A DNA stretch of 64,000 nt from NCBI GenBank assembly GCA_963701435.1, contig CAVPAL010000006.1, forward strand, positions 124,001 through 188,000. The letters are read 5' to 3'. Both the position numbers and the translations under genes were made by a program. A model generated the notes under the pieces. It searched no databases. It was not told where the DNA came from and was given only the letters and a program-made list of their open reading frames with translations. The stretch comes from JAACFF01 sp963701435. Its GTDB lineage: Bacteria > Chloroflexota > Anaerolineae > Promineifilales > Promineifilaceae. Shown here one piece after another: positions 8,017 through 17,836 of this stretch (position 1 is its first letter; every line of letters begins with the position of its first letter).

Positions 8017-9954
8017 ATGAGCAATCGGTTTGACTGGCAGTTTGATGAAGAACCGGAAGAAAAGGCTGTGCGCGCCAGACATCGCTGGTGGTCACCGAAC
8101 GCTCTCTGGGTTTGGGGCGTAACGGCCGTTCTCCTGGCCGCTTTTCTCGGCGGCTGGTTTTTTGTGCGCCAGCGAGATAAACAGGCCGCCGACGCGCGCA
8201 TCGCCAGCGTACAGGCCGTGCTCGACCTGGAACACCAGGCATATCAAAACGGCGATGGCGATCTCTTCTTTGGGGTGCAGGCCAATGACCCCGCCTGGTT
8301 TGCGGCCCAGCTTCAGCCTGAAAATCAAACATTTTACCAGGCTCAAAACCCGCCTCAAATCACCCAGGCGGATGCGCACGAACGTTTTATCTGGGCCAAT
8401 GCAAACTGGTCAGACGCCGCCGGAACGTGGCAGCGGCTGCTCTTTTTTGAGCAGCAGGCGGGCATTTGGATACACGTACCGGCCGACCCGGCCTATTGGC
8501 AAAACCAGATCACACGCCGCTTCGATTGGGGCCTGCTGCGCTTTCACGTGGTTGACGAATCCTGGGCAGCCAGTATCGGCCAATTTGTGGAAGCGGTTGT
8601 CGCTGAGGTATGTGCGGCAGGCTGTGTGGATGAACAAATGCCATTTGTACTGGATGTGCGCGCTGATTTTGCGCCAACGGCCGTTTCCGGCCAGATCAAC
8701 ATCCCATCGCCGCGCCTGATCGGACTGGATGAACAGGGACGGCCGTCGCCCCAATTTTGGCAGCAGCTGCGCCGGCGCATCGAAGATCGCCTCACTCCGG
8801 CCACGATTCGCTTCGCTCTTCCACCGGTACGTACAAACCCATGCTGCCGAAACCTCAATTATGAAAGCGCTGCGATCGAATTTATGCGCGAGAATCCACA
8901 CATTAACGTGGAATTGGTACCATTGGAAGCTTTGCCTGCCGATTTATCTACATTAGCCGAAGAGTTCGATGGTGCGGCCGTACCGCCTTCAGTTGAGATG
9001 GTTGCTGCTGGAGCAGTGTATGATCTGACCGATTTTGCCGGCAGCGATTCAGACTTAGTTGCCAGTGATTTTTACGAGCATATCTGGCAGGGAGCGCAAT
9101 GGCGTGAGCGCATGTGGTTTATGCCATTAACGGCCGAGTTTAATTTGCTCTATTATGATAAAAAAACCTACTCACTTGCCGGAGTACCAGAGCCAAACCT
9201 CTTCTGGCAATGGACAGATATCAATGAAAGTGTCCCTGCTGTGTTGGCAGCGCAACCTGAATACAGTTCGTTGATCTGGCAGTTTCTCGACATTTCGCAG
9301 GATGCGCTGTTCGCTTATGCTTACTCCTTGGCCGACAGTTGTCCGGAAACGGCCGTTCCTCCGTGCCTCCAACCGCTGCAACCCAACCATATCGCCGGCG
9401 CGCTCGATTGGTATAAAAGCCTGGTGCAGCAAGAGCAAATACCGGACTTGACACAGCAATCGGACGGTGAGCGCGAGCAGATTATGAATAATTTCCAGTC
9501 GGCGCAACGCCATGCCCTGTTTTGGGTGGATGAGCCAATCAAATTTGAATATTATCAGCTCCTGGACCCTGTAGGCATCGTGCCGTTTCCCGGTGTAGAA
9601 AGTCTGGAAGGGGTTACGCCTTTGTGGGTAGATGGGGCATTTATCAGTTCATATAGTAAACGGCCGTATGCCGCCTGGCAGTGGCTCAAATTTCTCAGCC
9701 GCCAATCCCCGGTCAAGAGTTACCGCCTTGTTCCGGCGCGCCCATCAGTCGCATCTGACACAAACTATTGGCGCAGCCTTCCGCGCCCGCTGGTTGACGC
9801 TATGCGCACTGCCTACACCTTCTCACGACCGGTCACCCTTCCCGAAAAGCGCTATTTTGACTGGGCGCAGCTTGCGGAAGTCGTCTCAGGCGCGCAATCA
9901 CCCCAAGAAACAGCACAACAAGCCCCCCTGATAAATTGGTTCGGTCATAAATAG
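8017..9954 (+). CDS. Membrane-anchored protein with solute-binding-like C-terminal domain
   Basis: 645 residues. One N-terminal transmembrane anchor (about 29-50) follows a short acidic cytoplasmic tail, so most of the protein is outside. Residues about 55-270 form an unrecognised domain. From about 280 the sequence looks like an extracellular solute-binding protein of the sugar-ABC class: SAAIEFMRENPHINVELVPL, then a pattern of MWFMPLTAEFNLLYYDKKTY, PLWVDGAFISSYSK and AAWQWLKFLSRQ, which is typical of that family. No transporter genes adjoin it, so it may be a sensor or orphan binding protein. The TAG stop is also the first bases of the next double-hairpin element. Confidence 0.65.
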   Translation: MSNRFDWQFDEEPEEKAVRARHRWWSPNALWVWGVTAVLLAAFLGGWFFVRQRDKQAADARIASVQAVLDLEHQAYQNGDGDLFFGVQANDPAWFAAQLQPENQTFYQAQNPPQITQADAHERFIWANANWSDAAGTWQRLLFFEQQAGIWIHVPADPAYWQNQITRRFDWGLLRFHVVDESWAASIGQFVEAVVAEVCAAGCVDEQMPFVLDVRADFAPTAVSGQINIPSPRLIGLDEQGRPSPQFWQQLRRRIEDRLTPATIRFALPPVRTNPCCRNLNYESAAIEFMRENPHINVELVPLEALPADLSTLAEEFDGAAVPPSVEMVAAGAVYDLTDFAGSDSDLVASDFYEHIWQGAQWRERMWFMPLTAEFNLLYYDKKTYSLAGVPEPNLFWQWTDINESVPAVLAAQPEYSSLIWQFLDISQDALFAYAYSLADSCPETAVPPCLQPLQPNHIAGALDWYKSLVQQEQIPDLTQQSDGEREQIMNNFQSAQRHALFWVDEPIKFEYYQLLDPVGIVPFPGVESLEGVTPLWVDGAFISSYSKRPYAAWQWLKFLSRQSPVKSYRLVPARPSVASDTNYWRSLPRPLVDAMRTAYTFSRPVTLPEKRYFDWAQLAEVVSGAQSPQETAQQAPLINWFGHK

Positions 9955-10067
9955 GCAGTTCCCAAAAGGAATTTGAAAATTAAGGCCGTGGATAAACTGG
10001 GAATTCCTTGAGGAAACCGCAAATTCACCAAGGGTATGAATTTCAAAAACATTTCGCGGTTTACCTG
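9952..10067. repeat. Double-hairpin element, copy C
   Basis: The element starts within the stop codon of the preceding gene. Left stem AGTTCCCA against TGGGAATT, junction CCTTGAGG, right stem AAACCGC against GCGGTTT, right end TTACCTGA. The arms differ from those of copies A and B while the junction and ends are kept. Confidence 0.7.
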
Positions 10068-10096
10068 AATTCAGGACACAATTTTCAATATTATTG

Positions 10097-10102
10097 TATA
10101 AT
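10097..10102 (+). promoter_or_regulatory. -10 box (TATAAT) for the DUF1269-type gene
   Basis: A perfect TATAAT lies 87 bases before the start at 10190. No convincing -35 box is visible at the usual spacing. A strong AGGAGG ribosome site is at about 10176-10181. Confidence 0.45.
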
Positions 10103-10189
10103 TGCTAAAATCAAATCGATTTCTAGCATGGTCAAAAAGCATTTTGCACAAAAGGTGTTTTGTACAAGAATTACGAGGAGGAATGGTAA

Positions 10190-10795
10190 ATGAGTGCAGA
10201 AAACGTAACCTTTGAGGGCATTATTGTTGTGGCTTATCCGCAGGAAGGGGCAGCAAAAGAAATGCTCACGAAGGCCACTGAGGCCAAGAAACAAAAAATA
10301 TTTCAATTTTGGGATGCGGCCGTTATCAGGAAGGATGAGAAAGGGCATTATTATTATGATGAAACCCGAGATATGTCCGCCCCCAGAGGAGCGGGGATCG
10401 GGGCCGTACTTGGCGGTTTAATCGGTTTACCCGGTGGTCCGGCGGGGATAGTCCTTGGAGCAGGATTAGGCGCGGCGATTGGCGGGTTTATGGCTAATGC
10501 AGATTCCGGCCTTAATGATGATCGCTTAGAAGATGTAGGCCATGCTTTACAATCTGGAAATTCAGCGCTGTTAATCATTTCCAGCCATGATTATTTGCGC
10601 GCCATGCAAGAGTATGCCGCCGATGAATACACGACCCAGGCCTTGAATAAATTAACGACTGGTATTTCAGAACACATGGTACAAGGGAAAAATGTAGCCT
10701 ACCTTATCACCTCCGCCGGACGAAGCGTCAGTTGTCATCGACTTAGAGATGCAAACATTGCGGATTTATTGGACGTAGAGCTACCATCAGAATAA
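10190..10795 (+). CDS. DUF1269-type protein with glycine-rich membrane hairpin
   Basis: 201 residues. The N-terminal domain (GIIVVAYPQEGAAKEMLTKA) is followed by a Gly/Ala-rich hydrophobic stretch at about 66-101 (GAVLGGLIGLPGG and GLGAAIGGFMA). This layout is known from DUF1269 and related stress-associated proteins of unknown function. The C-terminal part is soluble. The start is fixed by a strong GAGGAGG site. It is transcribed alone, with a TATAAT box at 10097 and a strong terminator at 10827-10863. Confidence 0.7.
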   Translation: MSAENVTFEGIIVVAYPQEGAAKEMLTKATEAKKQKIFQFWDAAVIRKDEKGHYYYDETRDMSAPRGAGIGAVLGGLIGLPGGPAGIVLGAGLGAAIGGFMANADSGLNDDRLEDVGHALQSGNSALLIISSHDYLRAMQEYAADEYTTQALNKLTTGISEHMVQGKNVAYLITSAGRSVSCHRLRDANIADLLDVELPSE

Positions 10796-10826
10796 GGGAA
10801 CTTCGGGAGCTAAACAAGCCAACCCG

Positions 10827-10863
10827 AAAAAACGGCCGTTTGCAAAGCAAACGGCCGTTTTTT
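10827..10863 (+). terminator. Intrinsic terminator built from two AACGGCCGTT palindromes
   Basis: A perfect 17-bp stem (AAAAAACGGCCGTTTGC and its complement) with an AAA loop and a terminal T run. Both arms contain the genome's recurrent palindrome. It sits between convergent genes and could act in both directions. Confidence 0.85.
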
Positions 10864-10929
10864 ATTCCTGATTACTGGACGCTGACGTTTTTAATTTACC
10901 AGACTCCGGTTGATTAGCGAGCATCGTTA

Positions 10930-11691
10930 TCAATGATGCAAAATCTGGGACAAGAACAGCTTCAGGCGGTCATGCTGTGGGTTATCAAAGAACTCACCCG
11001 GCTCATTTTCTTCCAGAATCTCACCATGATCCATAAAAACGATGCGGTCAGCGACGCCGCGGGCAAAACCCATCTCATGCGTCACGGCCAGGATCGTATA
11101 CCCTTCTTTAGCCAAATTCGACATCACATCCAACACTTCTTTCACCATTTCCGGATCAAGAGCGGAAGTCGGCTCATCAAACAACAGAATATCTGGCTCC
11201 ATGGCCAACGTACGCGCAATGGCCACACGTTGCTGTTGGCCACCGGAAAGCTGCCCTGGATATTTATGCGCCTGCTCCGGAATGCCTACCCGCGTTAACC
11301 ATTTCATCGCGATCTCTTCCGATTTTTCGCGTGACCATTTACGCACATTGATCGGCGCCAAGGTAATGTTTTCCATGATCGTTAAGTGTGGGAATAGATT
11401 AAACTGTTGAAACACCATGCCCACTTCACGCCGAATCTCCGCTATATTGCGTACATCATGTGTAAGTGGAATGCCATTAATGACAATTTCCCCTTCACTA
11501 TGCTCTTCCAGGCGGTTAATTGAGCGAATAAATGTTGATTTACCTGAACCTGATGGTCCTAGAATGACAATCACATCGCCACGCTTAACACTCAAGCTGA
11601 CGCCGCGCAAAGCTTCATATTCACCATACCATAGGTGAACATCCTTACAAGAAATTACTTCTTCAGTTATATTCAAGTTTGCAGTAATCAT
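10930..11691 (-). CDS. aapP: Polar amino-acid ABC transporter ATPase (AapP/GlnQ type)
   Basis: 253 residues with Walker A GPSGSGKST (45-53), signature LSGGQQQR (148-155), Walker B LLFDE (169-173) and the switch His in THEMGF. This is the standard form of the GlnQ/HisP/AapP ATPases, which drive amino-acid uptake. It is the last gene of a minus-strand operon in the order substrate-binding protein, permease, permease, ATPase, exactly that of aapJQMP. An AGGAGGT site precedes the start. The gene symbol rests on operon order and family, not on shown specificity. Confidence 0.85.
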   Translation of the reverse strand: MITANLNITEEVISCKDVHLWYGEYEALRGVSLSVKRGDVIVILGPSGSGKSTFIRSINRLEEHSEGEIVINGIPLTHDVRNIAEIRREVGMVFQQFNLFPHLTIMENITLAPINVRKWSREKSEEIAMKWLTRVGIPEQAHKYPGQLSGGQQQRVAIARTLAMEPDILLFDEPTSALDPEMVKEVLDVMSNLAKEGYTILAVTHEMGFARGVADRIVFMDHGEILEENEPGEFFDNPQHDRLKLFLSQILHH

Positions 11692-11706
11692 AATTCTACC
11701 TCCTTA

Positions 11707-13386
11707 TTACCTTTGACCGACACTTAATCGCGCTTCCATGCGGCGACTATACCAGGACATGATAAAACTACCGATGAAGTAAATCACGCCCACGAACACG
11801 TATAACTCCAGGCGCAGCCCCAACCATTGTGGATTAGACACGATGACTCTGGTGATCCCTAACAACTCAAACAAACCGACAATGGCCACCAAAGAAGATG
11901 ACTTATATGAGCCGATAAACTGTCCCACAATGCCGGGAATCACAATGGTGATCGCCTGCGGTAGGATGATGAAGCGCATCTTTTGTAGTGTGTTTAATCC
12001 TATGGCGTCGGCCGCATCGTACTGCCCTCTGGGAATGGCCTGTAAACCACCGCGTATTAGCTCGGCCATGTAGGCTGCTGAGAAAAGCGCGTAACCGATG
12101 ATCACCGCCCAGACATTTTGCAAGGTCGCTCCTTCACCCAGGAAGAAGGGGGCCATGATAATGGCCATAAAGAGCAAGGTGATTAAAGGTACGCCACGAA
12201 TAAACTCGATAAAAGCGGCACTGGCGGCAGCAATAACATTGCCCTTGAAAGCTCTCTGCAAAATAACAGCGACGACCAGGATAAGCAGGGGCCAAAAAGC
12301 GATTAGTTGTTGTACTGTGTTACTGGCTATAGCTAAAATCTCGGGCGTTGAAGTGGTTAAGCCCCAGATGGTTGCAATAATAGCCACCGGCCAGATGAGC
12401 CACCAGGGAATACCGCGAATGGTGCTGCGCCGGCCCAAAGCCAATACCATGCCCATGGGAAAGGACAATATGATTACGGCAGAGGCGATGATCAAGGTGA
12501 GCATCAATCCGCCCCAGAGGCTTACATTGATCGGTGGGAAAATCCGCGTTTGCCCTAAGGCCCGCCAGGCAATATAGGCTACCGGCCAGAATAGAACCCA
12601 ACCAATAAAGCTCAACCAGCTAAATTTAATTACTCTTTGCCACCATAAAAGGGCAAAGGTGCCTACAACAAGGATTTCGCCAATTATCAAGGTGTTTACG
12701 TTGATAAAAGAGCCTGTGGCCGGCACGCCGGCTAACAAGATGTAAACAATTACTGGCGAGAGGATCCATAGAGCGGTTAGAATACGCCCCAAGGGCCTGA
12801 TACGTGCTAAAAGTCCACTCTTGTTCGCCGCGAAACTGATACCCGCCATAATGACAAAAAAGGCCACGACTATCCAGACGCGATATAGTTCTTCCCGGGG
12901 AAAACGGCCGTAAATCAACAAATCCCAGGCCCCAATAATAACTCCCCAGGTTGCCCCATCTGGACTCTGAAATTGTGGTTCAGTGAGCGCCGGGCTGAAG
13001 GTCGCATTGACCACTGCCCATTGCCAGATACCGTTTACTATCGCATAGACCGCTAAAAGCAAGAACAAGGTGAGCAAGACATTGGATACGGAACTCAGTA
13101 AATTGGCTTTTAACCAGCGACCGGCCCGCGAATGGCGAATATGCAGCCCTTCGGCGACAGCCACCAGAATGCCAATGAACCAGAGAATTAGGATGAGCGT
13201 GGTTGCTAGGGGAAAAGTCCCCAATTGGTTAATGGTTAAAGCCAATGTTGCCAACGCTAAAACGACCACCCAAATGGTTAACAACCACGAGCCGGTAAGA
13301 TTGTCCTGCAAGAAGTATTGCCAGTTAAATCGCCGGCTAACAGATTCTTGAAAACGTTCGCTGAATGTTTCTGTTATTGCAGTCAT
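11707..13386 (-). CDS. aapM: Amino-acid ABC transporter permease (AapM type)
   Basis: 559 residues, longer than a simple HisM-type permease, as in the AapM/BztC group. Several extra hydrophobic segments fill the N-terminal half. The C-terminal BPD_transp_1 domain (from about 300) carries the EAA-type loop AADAIGLNTLQKMRFIILPQ that docks the ATPase. The start lies two bases after the stop of the upstream permease gene, so translation is probably coupled. It forms the membrane channel with the 13389-15005 product. Confidence 0.85.
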   Translation of the reverse strand: MTAITETFSERFQESVSRRFNWQYFLQDNLTGSWLLTIWVVVLALATLALTINQLGTFPLATTLILILWFIGILVAVAEGLHIRHSRAGRWLKANLLSSVSNVLLTLFLLLAVYAIVNGIWQWAVVNATFSPALTEPQFQSPDGATWGVIIGAWDLLIYGRFPREELYRVWIVVAFFVIMAGISFAANKSGLLARIRPLGRILTALWILSPVIVYILLAGVPATGSFINVNTLIIGEILVVGTFALLWWQRVIKFSWLSFIGWVLFWPVAYIAWRALGQTRIFPPINVSLWGGLMLTLIIASAVIILSFPMGMVLALGRRSTIRGIPWWLIWPVAIIATIWGLTTSTPEILAIASNTVQQLIAFWPLLILVVAVILQRAFKGNVIAAASAAFIEFIRGVPLITLLFMAIIMAPFFLGEGATLQNVWAVIIGYALFSAAYMAELIRGGLQAIPRGQYDAADAIGLNTLQKMRFIILPQAITIVIPGIVGQFIGSYKSSSLVAIVGLFELLGITRVIVSNPQWLGLRLELYVFVGVIYFIGSFIMSWYSRRMEARLSVGQR

Positions 13387-13388
13387 TT

Positions 13389-15005
13389 TTACCTCTCCAC
13401 CAATTTATTGCGCTCATTGTACCAGTTCAAGATCAACGAGAAGACCAGACTAATTATCAAATAAACCAACATCATTAGCACCATCAATTGTAAGGCGCGG
13501 CCCGATTGGTTCATCGTCGTAAAAGCAACCATGTACATGTCGGGGAAGCCAATGGCGATGCCCAAACTGGTATCCTTCATCAGGCTCAGATAGACGCCAA
13601 TAAGTGGGGGAATAATCACTTTCAACGACTGAGGCAAAACAATCAGGCGCAAACGCTGGCTCTCATTCAAGCCCAGCGCTCGGGCAGCTTCATTTTGCCC
13701 TTTACCCACGGATTGAATCCCGGCGCGCACAAGCTCGGCTAAAGAAGCGCCATAAAAGAGCGTGAGCCCGATGAGCAGGGCGGTGAATTCTGGTCTAAGC
13801 GTGCTGCCCCCAGCGATGTTCAGACCTTCCCGTGACGGTACGTTCCAGACAACGGGCCGTTCGGGCACATCAATCAGCAGATGAGCGTTGGGATTTTCCA
13901 AAGATGAGCGCTCAGATGCTAAAACTGATTTAGAAGCGGCGACAGCTTCGCAAGACCCCTCATTATAAGCATCCGTAGCCTGGTCAATGCGGTCAAAACG
14001 ATTCGCCTGATAAGGAATGCCCATGCTGCGGAACTGCCGGGTTAGATTGGTTTCGGCAGCTGCATCCCGCAGCACACAGAGTTGAAAAGTGGCAGCGGCA
14101 ATTTCTTCTGGGGATAATGTGTCTAAATCGCTGAGAAAATCCAGTCCGGTGCGATTAAGCATAACATTTTCCAAATCGCCAATTTCTCTGATCCGGCTGG
14201 CTTTGGACGTCAGCAATCCTTGCGTATTAGACACGGAGCCGGCGATAAACCAGCCAATGCCGGCAATGATCAGGAAAGCAAGAATTCCCCAGGTCCAGCG
14301 GTTGCTGCTGCGTCCTGTTTTCTCCTCGCGCCGTCCCAATAATATCCACATCACCTGGAATTGGATAATCCCCAGAATCAGAAAGGCTAACCAGATGGCG
14401 GCCGAAGAGGTGAGTTGGGTGGAGGGGATGCTTAAGCCGCGATTGGTAATAAAAATGGGTAAACCCAATGGCTGCGCAGCTTCGCGTACATCAGGGAAGG
14501 CTAAAATGACTGTAAAATAGATGAAGAAGAGTTGTAGGAGTATAGGGGTGTTGCGAAATAACTCGATGTAGATCAGGGCAATTTTGTTCACCAGCCAGTT
14601 TTTGGAAAGTCGCGCGATGCCGACAAAGAGACCTAAAAATGTAGTCAAAACGACTGCCATCAGGCCGACTTTGAGCGTGTTCAAAATGCCGTTTAGAAAA
14701 GCAAACCAGTATGAGTCAGTATTGACATAATCAAGAACGGTGTCCCCGATATCAAATCCCGCCTGGCTGGACATGAAATCATAGGCACACAGATAACTGA
14801 ATGTGCCGTTACGACAGAGAAATTGGGACTCGCCGAGTTTATTTACATTGGCAGCGAAATTACTGCCGAGCAAACGAAAAAAAAGAATTACCAGAATGAT
14901 GAAGCCGATCTGTCCAAAGACACCTAAAATCCGTGTGTCGCGCCAAAAGGGTACGGATTGTTGGGCTTGCAGTTCTGTTTGTGGGGGGCCGGTAATCTGA
15001 GCCAT
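13389..15005 (-). CDS. aapQ: Amino-acid ABC transporter permease (AapQ type)
   Basis: 538 residues, the AapQ/BztB form. The permease domain is split by a large soluble insertion (about 260-385, including a pair of Cys and many charged residues), which is typical of AapQ and faces outside. The EAA loop is EAARALGLNESQRLRLIVLPQ (split here only for naming). The start follows GGAGGATTTCAA. It is the second gene of the aap operon; a 280-base gap separates it from the binding-protein gene. Confidence 0.85.
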   Translation of the reverse strand: MAQITGPPQTELQAQQSVPFWRDTRILGVFGQIGFIILVILFFRLLGSNFAANVNKLGESQFLCRNGTFSYLCAYDFMSSQAGFDIGDTVLDYVNTDSYWFAFLNGILNTLKVGLMAVVLTTFLGLFVGIARLSKNWLVNKIALIYIELFRNTPILLQLFFIYFTVILAFPDVREAAQPLGLPIFITNRGLSIPSTQLTSSAAIWLAFLILGIIQFQVMWILLGRREEKTGRSSNRWTWGILAFLIIAGIGWFIAGSVSNTQGLLTSKASRIREIGDLENVMLNRTGLDFLSDLDTLSPEEIAAATFQLCVLRDAAAETNLTRQFRSMGIPYQANRFDRIDQATDAYNEGSCEAVAASKSVLASERSSLENPNAHLLIDVPERPVVWNVPSREGLNIAGGSTLRPEFTALLIGLTLFYGASLAELVRAGIQSVGKGQNEAARALGLNESQRLRLIVLPQSLKVIIPPLIGVYLSLMKDTSLGIAIGFPDMYMVAFTTMNQSGRALQLMVLMMLVYLIISLVFSLILNWYNERNKLVER

Positions 15006-15285
15006 TTGAAATCCTCCTTCGTTACCATGACCAAACGGCCCGATCTGTGGCGGGCTGTTTTGATTTCAGATGATAAACGACCAAATAGGGGTTGTTTCCC
15101 GGAGATTAAAAATTTCCGGGAAACTACCTCAACATCTAACTACTGCAACGGTAAATTGCCAAAAAGCTAAACTTATTGATCATCTATAGAGGAGAGAGCA
15201 ACCTTAGATGCGGCTAGCTGAGGCGCCAAACCCAGCATTTGAGAATGCCTCTCTCCTCCTCATTGCGGAGTGAAGTCTCGTTTGT
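15006..15285 (-). promoter_or_regulatory. Intercistronic gap in the aap operon with hairpins
   Basis: No gene. A 10-bp inverted repeat GTTTCCCGGA/TCCGGGAAAC lies at about 15096-15124. A long-range pair AGGAGAGAG/CTCTCTCCT spans about 15191-15257. Hairpins after a highly expressed binding-protein gene commonly reduce read-through or protect the 3' end; that role here is inference. Confidence 0.5.
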
Positions 15286-16464
15286 TTAACGGAACGGAGG
15301 TGAGTATAACAAACCGCCTTCGGTCCACTGCGCATTTAAGCCACGCGGTAAGCTGTAGGGTGTATCAGGACCGAGGTTGCGGTCGTAGATCTCACCATAG
15401 TTGCCGACTTGTTTGATGACCTGCACACAGAAGTCATTGCTCAAGCCCATGGCCTGGGCCAGGTCACCTTCGACACCAAGCAGGTTGAGGACAACCGGAT
15501 CGTCGCTGCCTAAGAATTCATCTACATTCTCAGAAGTGATGCCCAATTCTTCGGCCTGGATAGTGCAATTGACGGTCCACATCACAATATCGCCCCAATT
15601 GTTGTCACCGTGGCGAACCAATGGTCCCAGCGGCTCCTTGGACATGGTCGCATCCAGGATGATGTGGTCTTCAGGAACGGTCAACTGGGTTTGAACGGCA
15701 ACAAGCCCGGATTTGTCGGTGGTTAAGCCGTCACAGCGCCCTTCATCGTACGCCTGGGTGGTGGAGGGGTTATCGGGAAAAACAACCGATTCGGCGTTGA
15801 TACCCAAAAGGCGGAAAACGTCAGCCAGATTCTTTTCCGTGGTAGTACCGGCCTGCACACAAACGGTGCCGCCTTCAAGACCCTCAAGGTCGGTGATGCC
15901 GGAATCTTTACGCACCATCATGCCCTGGCCATCGTAAAAGGTGACAGGGGCAAAGTCAAAGCCAAGCGATGTATCACGGCTGATGGTCCAGGTGGTATTA
16001 CGAATAAGGACATCAGCCTCACCGGACTGCAGGACGGGGAAACGTTCGGTTGCTGTGGTCGGACGACCCTCAACCGCTTCAGCGTCACCAAACACGGCCG
16101 CAGCAATTGCGCGACAGAAATCCCAATCAAAGCCGCTAAAATTACCTGCTTCATCAACAAAACCGAAGCCAGGCAAAGTGCCGTTATTGGCGCAAACCAA
16201 TTGGCCGCGACTTTGTATTTCAGCTAATGTGTCGCCGCCGCCAGCAAATTCAATAGCTTCTGCTGCGGCTGGCTCACCACCACCCGCCTGAGCTTCTTCC
16301 AACATCGCTTTGGCTTCTGCGGCTTCGGCCTGTGCAGCTTCCAACTGGCTTTGTAATTCTGCTACCTGTGCATCAGATGCAGAGTCACCGCCGCCGCCGC
16401 AAGCGGCCAAAACAAACAGTAATAAAACAAGCGCTGCAATAAATAGGATACCTTTTTTAGACAT
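15286..16464 (-). CDS. aapJ: Amino-acid ABC substrate-binding lipoprotein (AapJ type)
   Basis: 392 residues from MSKKGILFIA; this start is chosen because GGAGGAG lies eight bases upstream, although an upstream in-frame ATG at 16503 exists. The signal peptide ends in a lipobox LAAC (Cys22) followed by GGGG, so the mature protein is lipid-anchored. A short Ala/Glu-rich coiled coil (about 32-60) acts as a spacer before the SBP_bac_3 domain (TLAEIQSRGQLVCANNGTLP onward). The C-terminal YSLPRGLNAQWTEGGLLYSPPFR region is close to that of AapJ/BztA. First gene of the operon. Confidence 0.9.
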   Translation of the reverse strand: MSKKGILFIAALVLLLFVLAACGGGGDSASDAQVAELQSQLEAAQAEAAEAKAMLEEAQAGGGEPAAAEAIEFAGGGDTLAEIQSRGQLVCANNGTLPGFGFVDEAGNFSGFDWDFCRAIAAAVFGDAEAVEGRPTTATERFPVLQSGEADVLIRNTTWTISRDTSLGFDFAPVTFYDGQGMMVRKDSGITDLEGLEGGTVCVQAGTTTEKNLADVFRLLGINAESVVFPDNPSTTQAYDEGRCDGLTTDKSGLVAVQTQLTVPEDHIILDATMSKEPLGPLVRHGDNNWGDIVMWTVNCTIQAEELGITSENVDEFLGSDDPVVLNLLGVEGDLAQAMGLSNDFCVQVIKQVGNYGEIYDRNLGPDTPYSLPRGLNAQWTEGGLLYSPPFR

Positions 16465-16826
16465 ATCGAATGTTCTCCTCCAAAAATTTTTTATATTAAA
16501 CAACTATCATTAACATTTGGGAAATTGAAAATACTATTGTAATTTTTATTCCGTCGACACCACCTCCTTCGAAAATTAACCCTGCTCAAGTAAACTTTGA
16601 TCCAGGTATAAAAAAATTCTTTTCATATCAGCTTGTGTGATATGTTGTTACTATTTTGCGCTTAACACACATATGTGATCGTTTTTCAGTGGAAGATGCG
16701 TTGATATTTCTCTGATATTTCAGGCATAAGTATAACGACCCGCCGAATTTGGGCAAGTTTTTCGTAGATGAATCGTGCGATAGTAACATTTTTGAGCCTG
16801 AATCAATATGCTATAATCCGCCAGTT
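16465..16826. promoter_or_regulatory. Divergent promoter region between aapJ and the flippase-like gene
   Basis: No gene. On the plus side, TTTTGA (about 16790-16795) and TATAAT (16812-16817) are 16 bases apart, and the ATG at 16827 lies only nine bases after the -10 box. Transcription would then start at or next to the start codon, giving a leaderless mRNA. The minus-strand promoter of aapJ must lie here too, but I cannot single it out. Confidence 0.6.
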
Positions 16827-17816
16827 ATGCAAAATCACAAGAAAAAACTCCGTGGTTTGTTGCAGATTTTGCTGAGTCTGCTGCTTTTAAGCCTGCTGCT
16901 TTACCAGGTTGGCCTGGACAAAGTCGTTGATACGCTGACGCATATTAACTGGGGCTGGTATCTGCTGGCGTTTTTGATTTTCTTGCTCAATATCGTTATT
17001 CGCGCCTATCGTTGGTTTATTTTGCTGCACTCGATTGACGATCGCCCCCCGCTCGTGCGGCTGATCTACCTTTATTTCCTTGGCTTTTTCGCCAACAATT
17101 TCATTCCATCGGGGTTTGGCGGGGATGTCATTAAAGTATTAAATCTGCGCCAGCATTATGGGCATGGCACGGAAGCTTTAAGTTCCGTGGTTATGGAACG
17201 CGCAACCGGACTAATGGGTTCTGCGCTAATCGCTCTGGCTGCGTTGATTTGGAATGCTTTGTCGCATACAACCCAGGTTGAACTGCCAACCGCCCTTTGG
17301 GTTACGATTACGCTAATCAGCGTAGGAATTCCGGCGGGATTTCTGACCCTACGCTATGTTGACCTGCTTGGCTTTTTGAGCAAACGTTTTCCTATTATTA
17401 CCCGGCTGCCTTTATATGATAAGGTTGAGCGTCTGATGGGCACAATCCGCCTGTACCCATTCCCTGTTTTGATGCGCGCCTTGTTAATCAGTCTGCCGTT
17501 TACAATCGATTTGATTCTGGTTCAATTTTTTGTGGCGCAGTCGCTCGCGGCAGATTTGCCGCTATCTATCTTCCCTTTATTTGTACCTTTGATTGCTTTG
17601 TTTAATTTATTGCCGATTGCTTTTAATGGCCTGGGTGTACGTGAAGGGGTGTATTTGTTTTTGTTTGTGCCCATTGGCGTGCCGCCGGAAACGGCCGTTG
17701 CCATGTCGCTGGCCTATTATTTCCTCCGTTTTGGCGCCGGTCTAATTGGCGGTTTGATGTATATGCTATCCAGCCTGGCTAATTTTGTACGCACCCCGCG
17801 CCCCGAAAACTTGTAA
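16827..17816 (+). CDS. Flippase-like membrane protein (LPG_synthase_TM family)
   Basis: 329 residues from MQNHKKKLRGLLQ; the longer frame opening at 16749 is rejected because the -10 box lies inside it. About eight hydrophobic segments are seen. Motifs NFIPSGFGGDVIKVLNL and FNLLPIAFNGLGVREGVYLF are typical of the integral membrane family UPF0104/PF03706, related to the flippase half of MprF and to glycan-lipid handling proteins. It is followed 20 bases later by an AlkP-type gene and then a GT2 gene, suggesting a shared role in envelope lipid or glycan work. Confidence 0.8.
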   Translation: MQNHKKKLRGLLQILLSLLLLSLLLYQVGLDKVVDTLTHINWGWYLLAFLIFLLNIVIRAYRWFILLHSIDDRPPLVRLIYLYFLGFFANNFIPSGFGGDVIKVLNLRQHYGHGTEALSSVVMERATGLMGSALIALAALIWNALSHTTQVELPTALWVTITLISVGIPAGFLTLRYVDLLGFLSKRFPIITRLPLYDKVERLMGTIRLYPFPVLMRALLISLPFTIDLILVQFFVAQSLAADLPLSIFPLFVPLIALFNLLPIAFNGLGVREGVYLFLFVPIGVPPETAVAMSLAYYFLRFGAGLIGGLMYMLSSLANFVRTPRPENL

Positions 17817-17836
17817 ACAAGTTTCCCATATCACAA

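Noticed and set aside
10827..10863. Terminator considered as an attachment site
   Set aside because: Perfect stem with T run directly after a stop codon is a normal terminator; no integrase is nearby.
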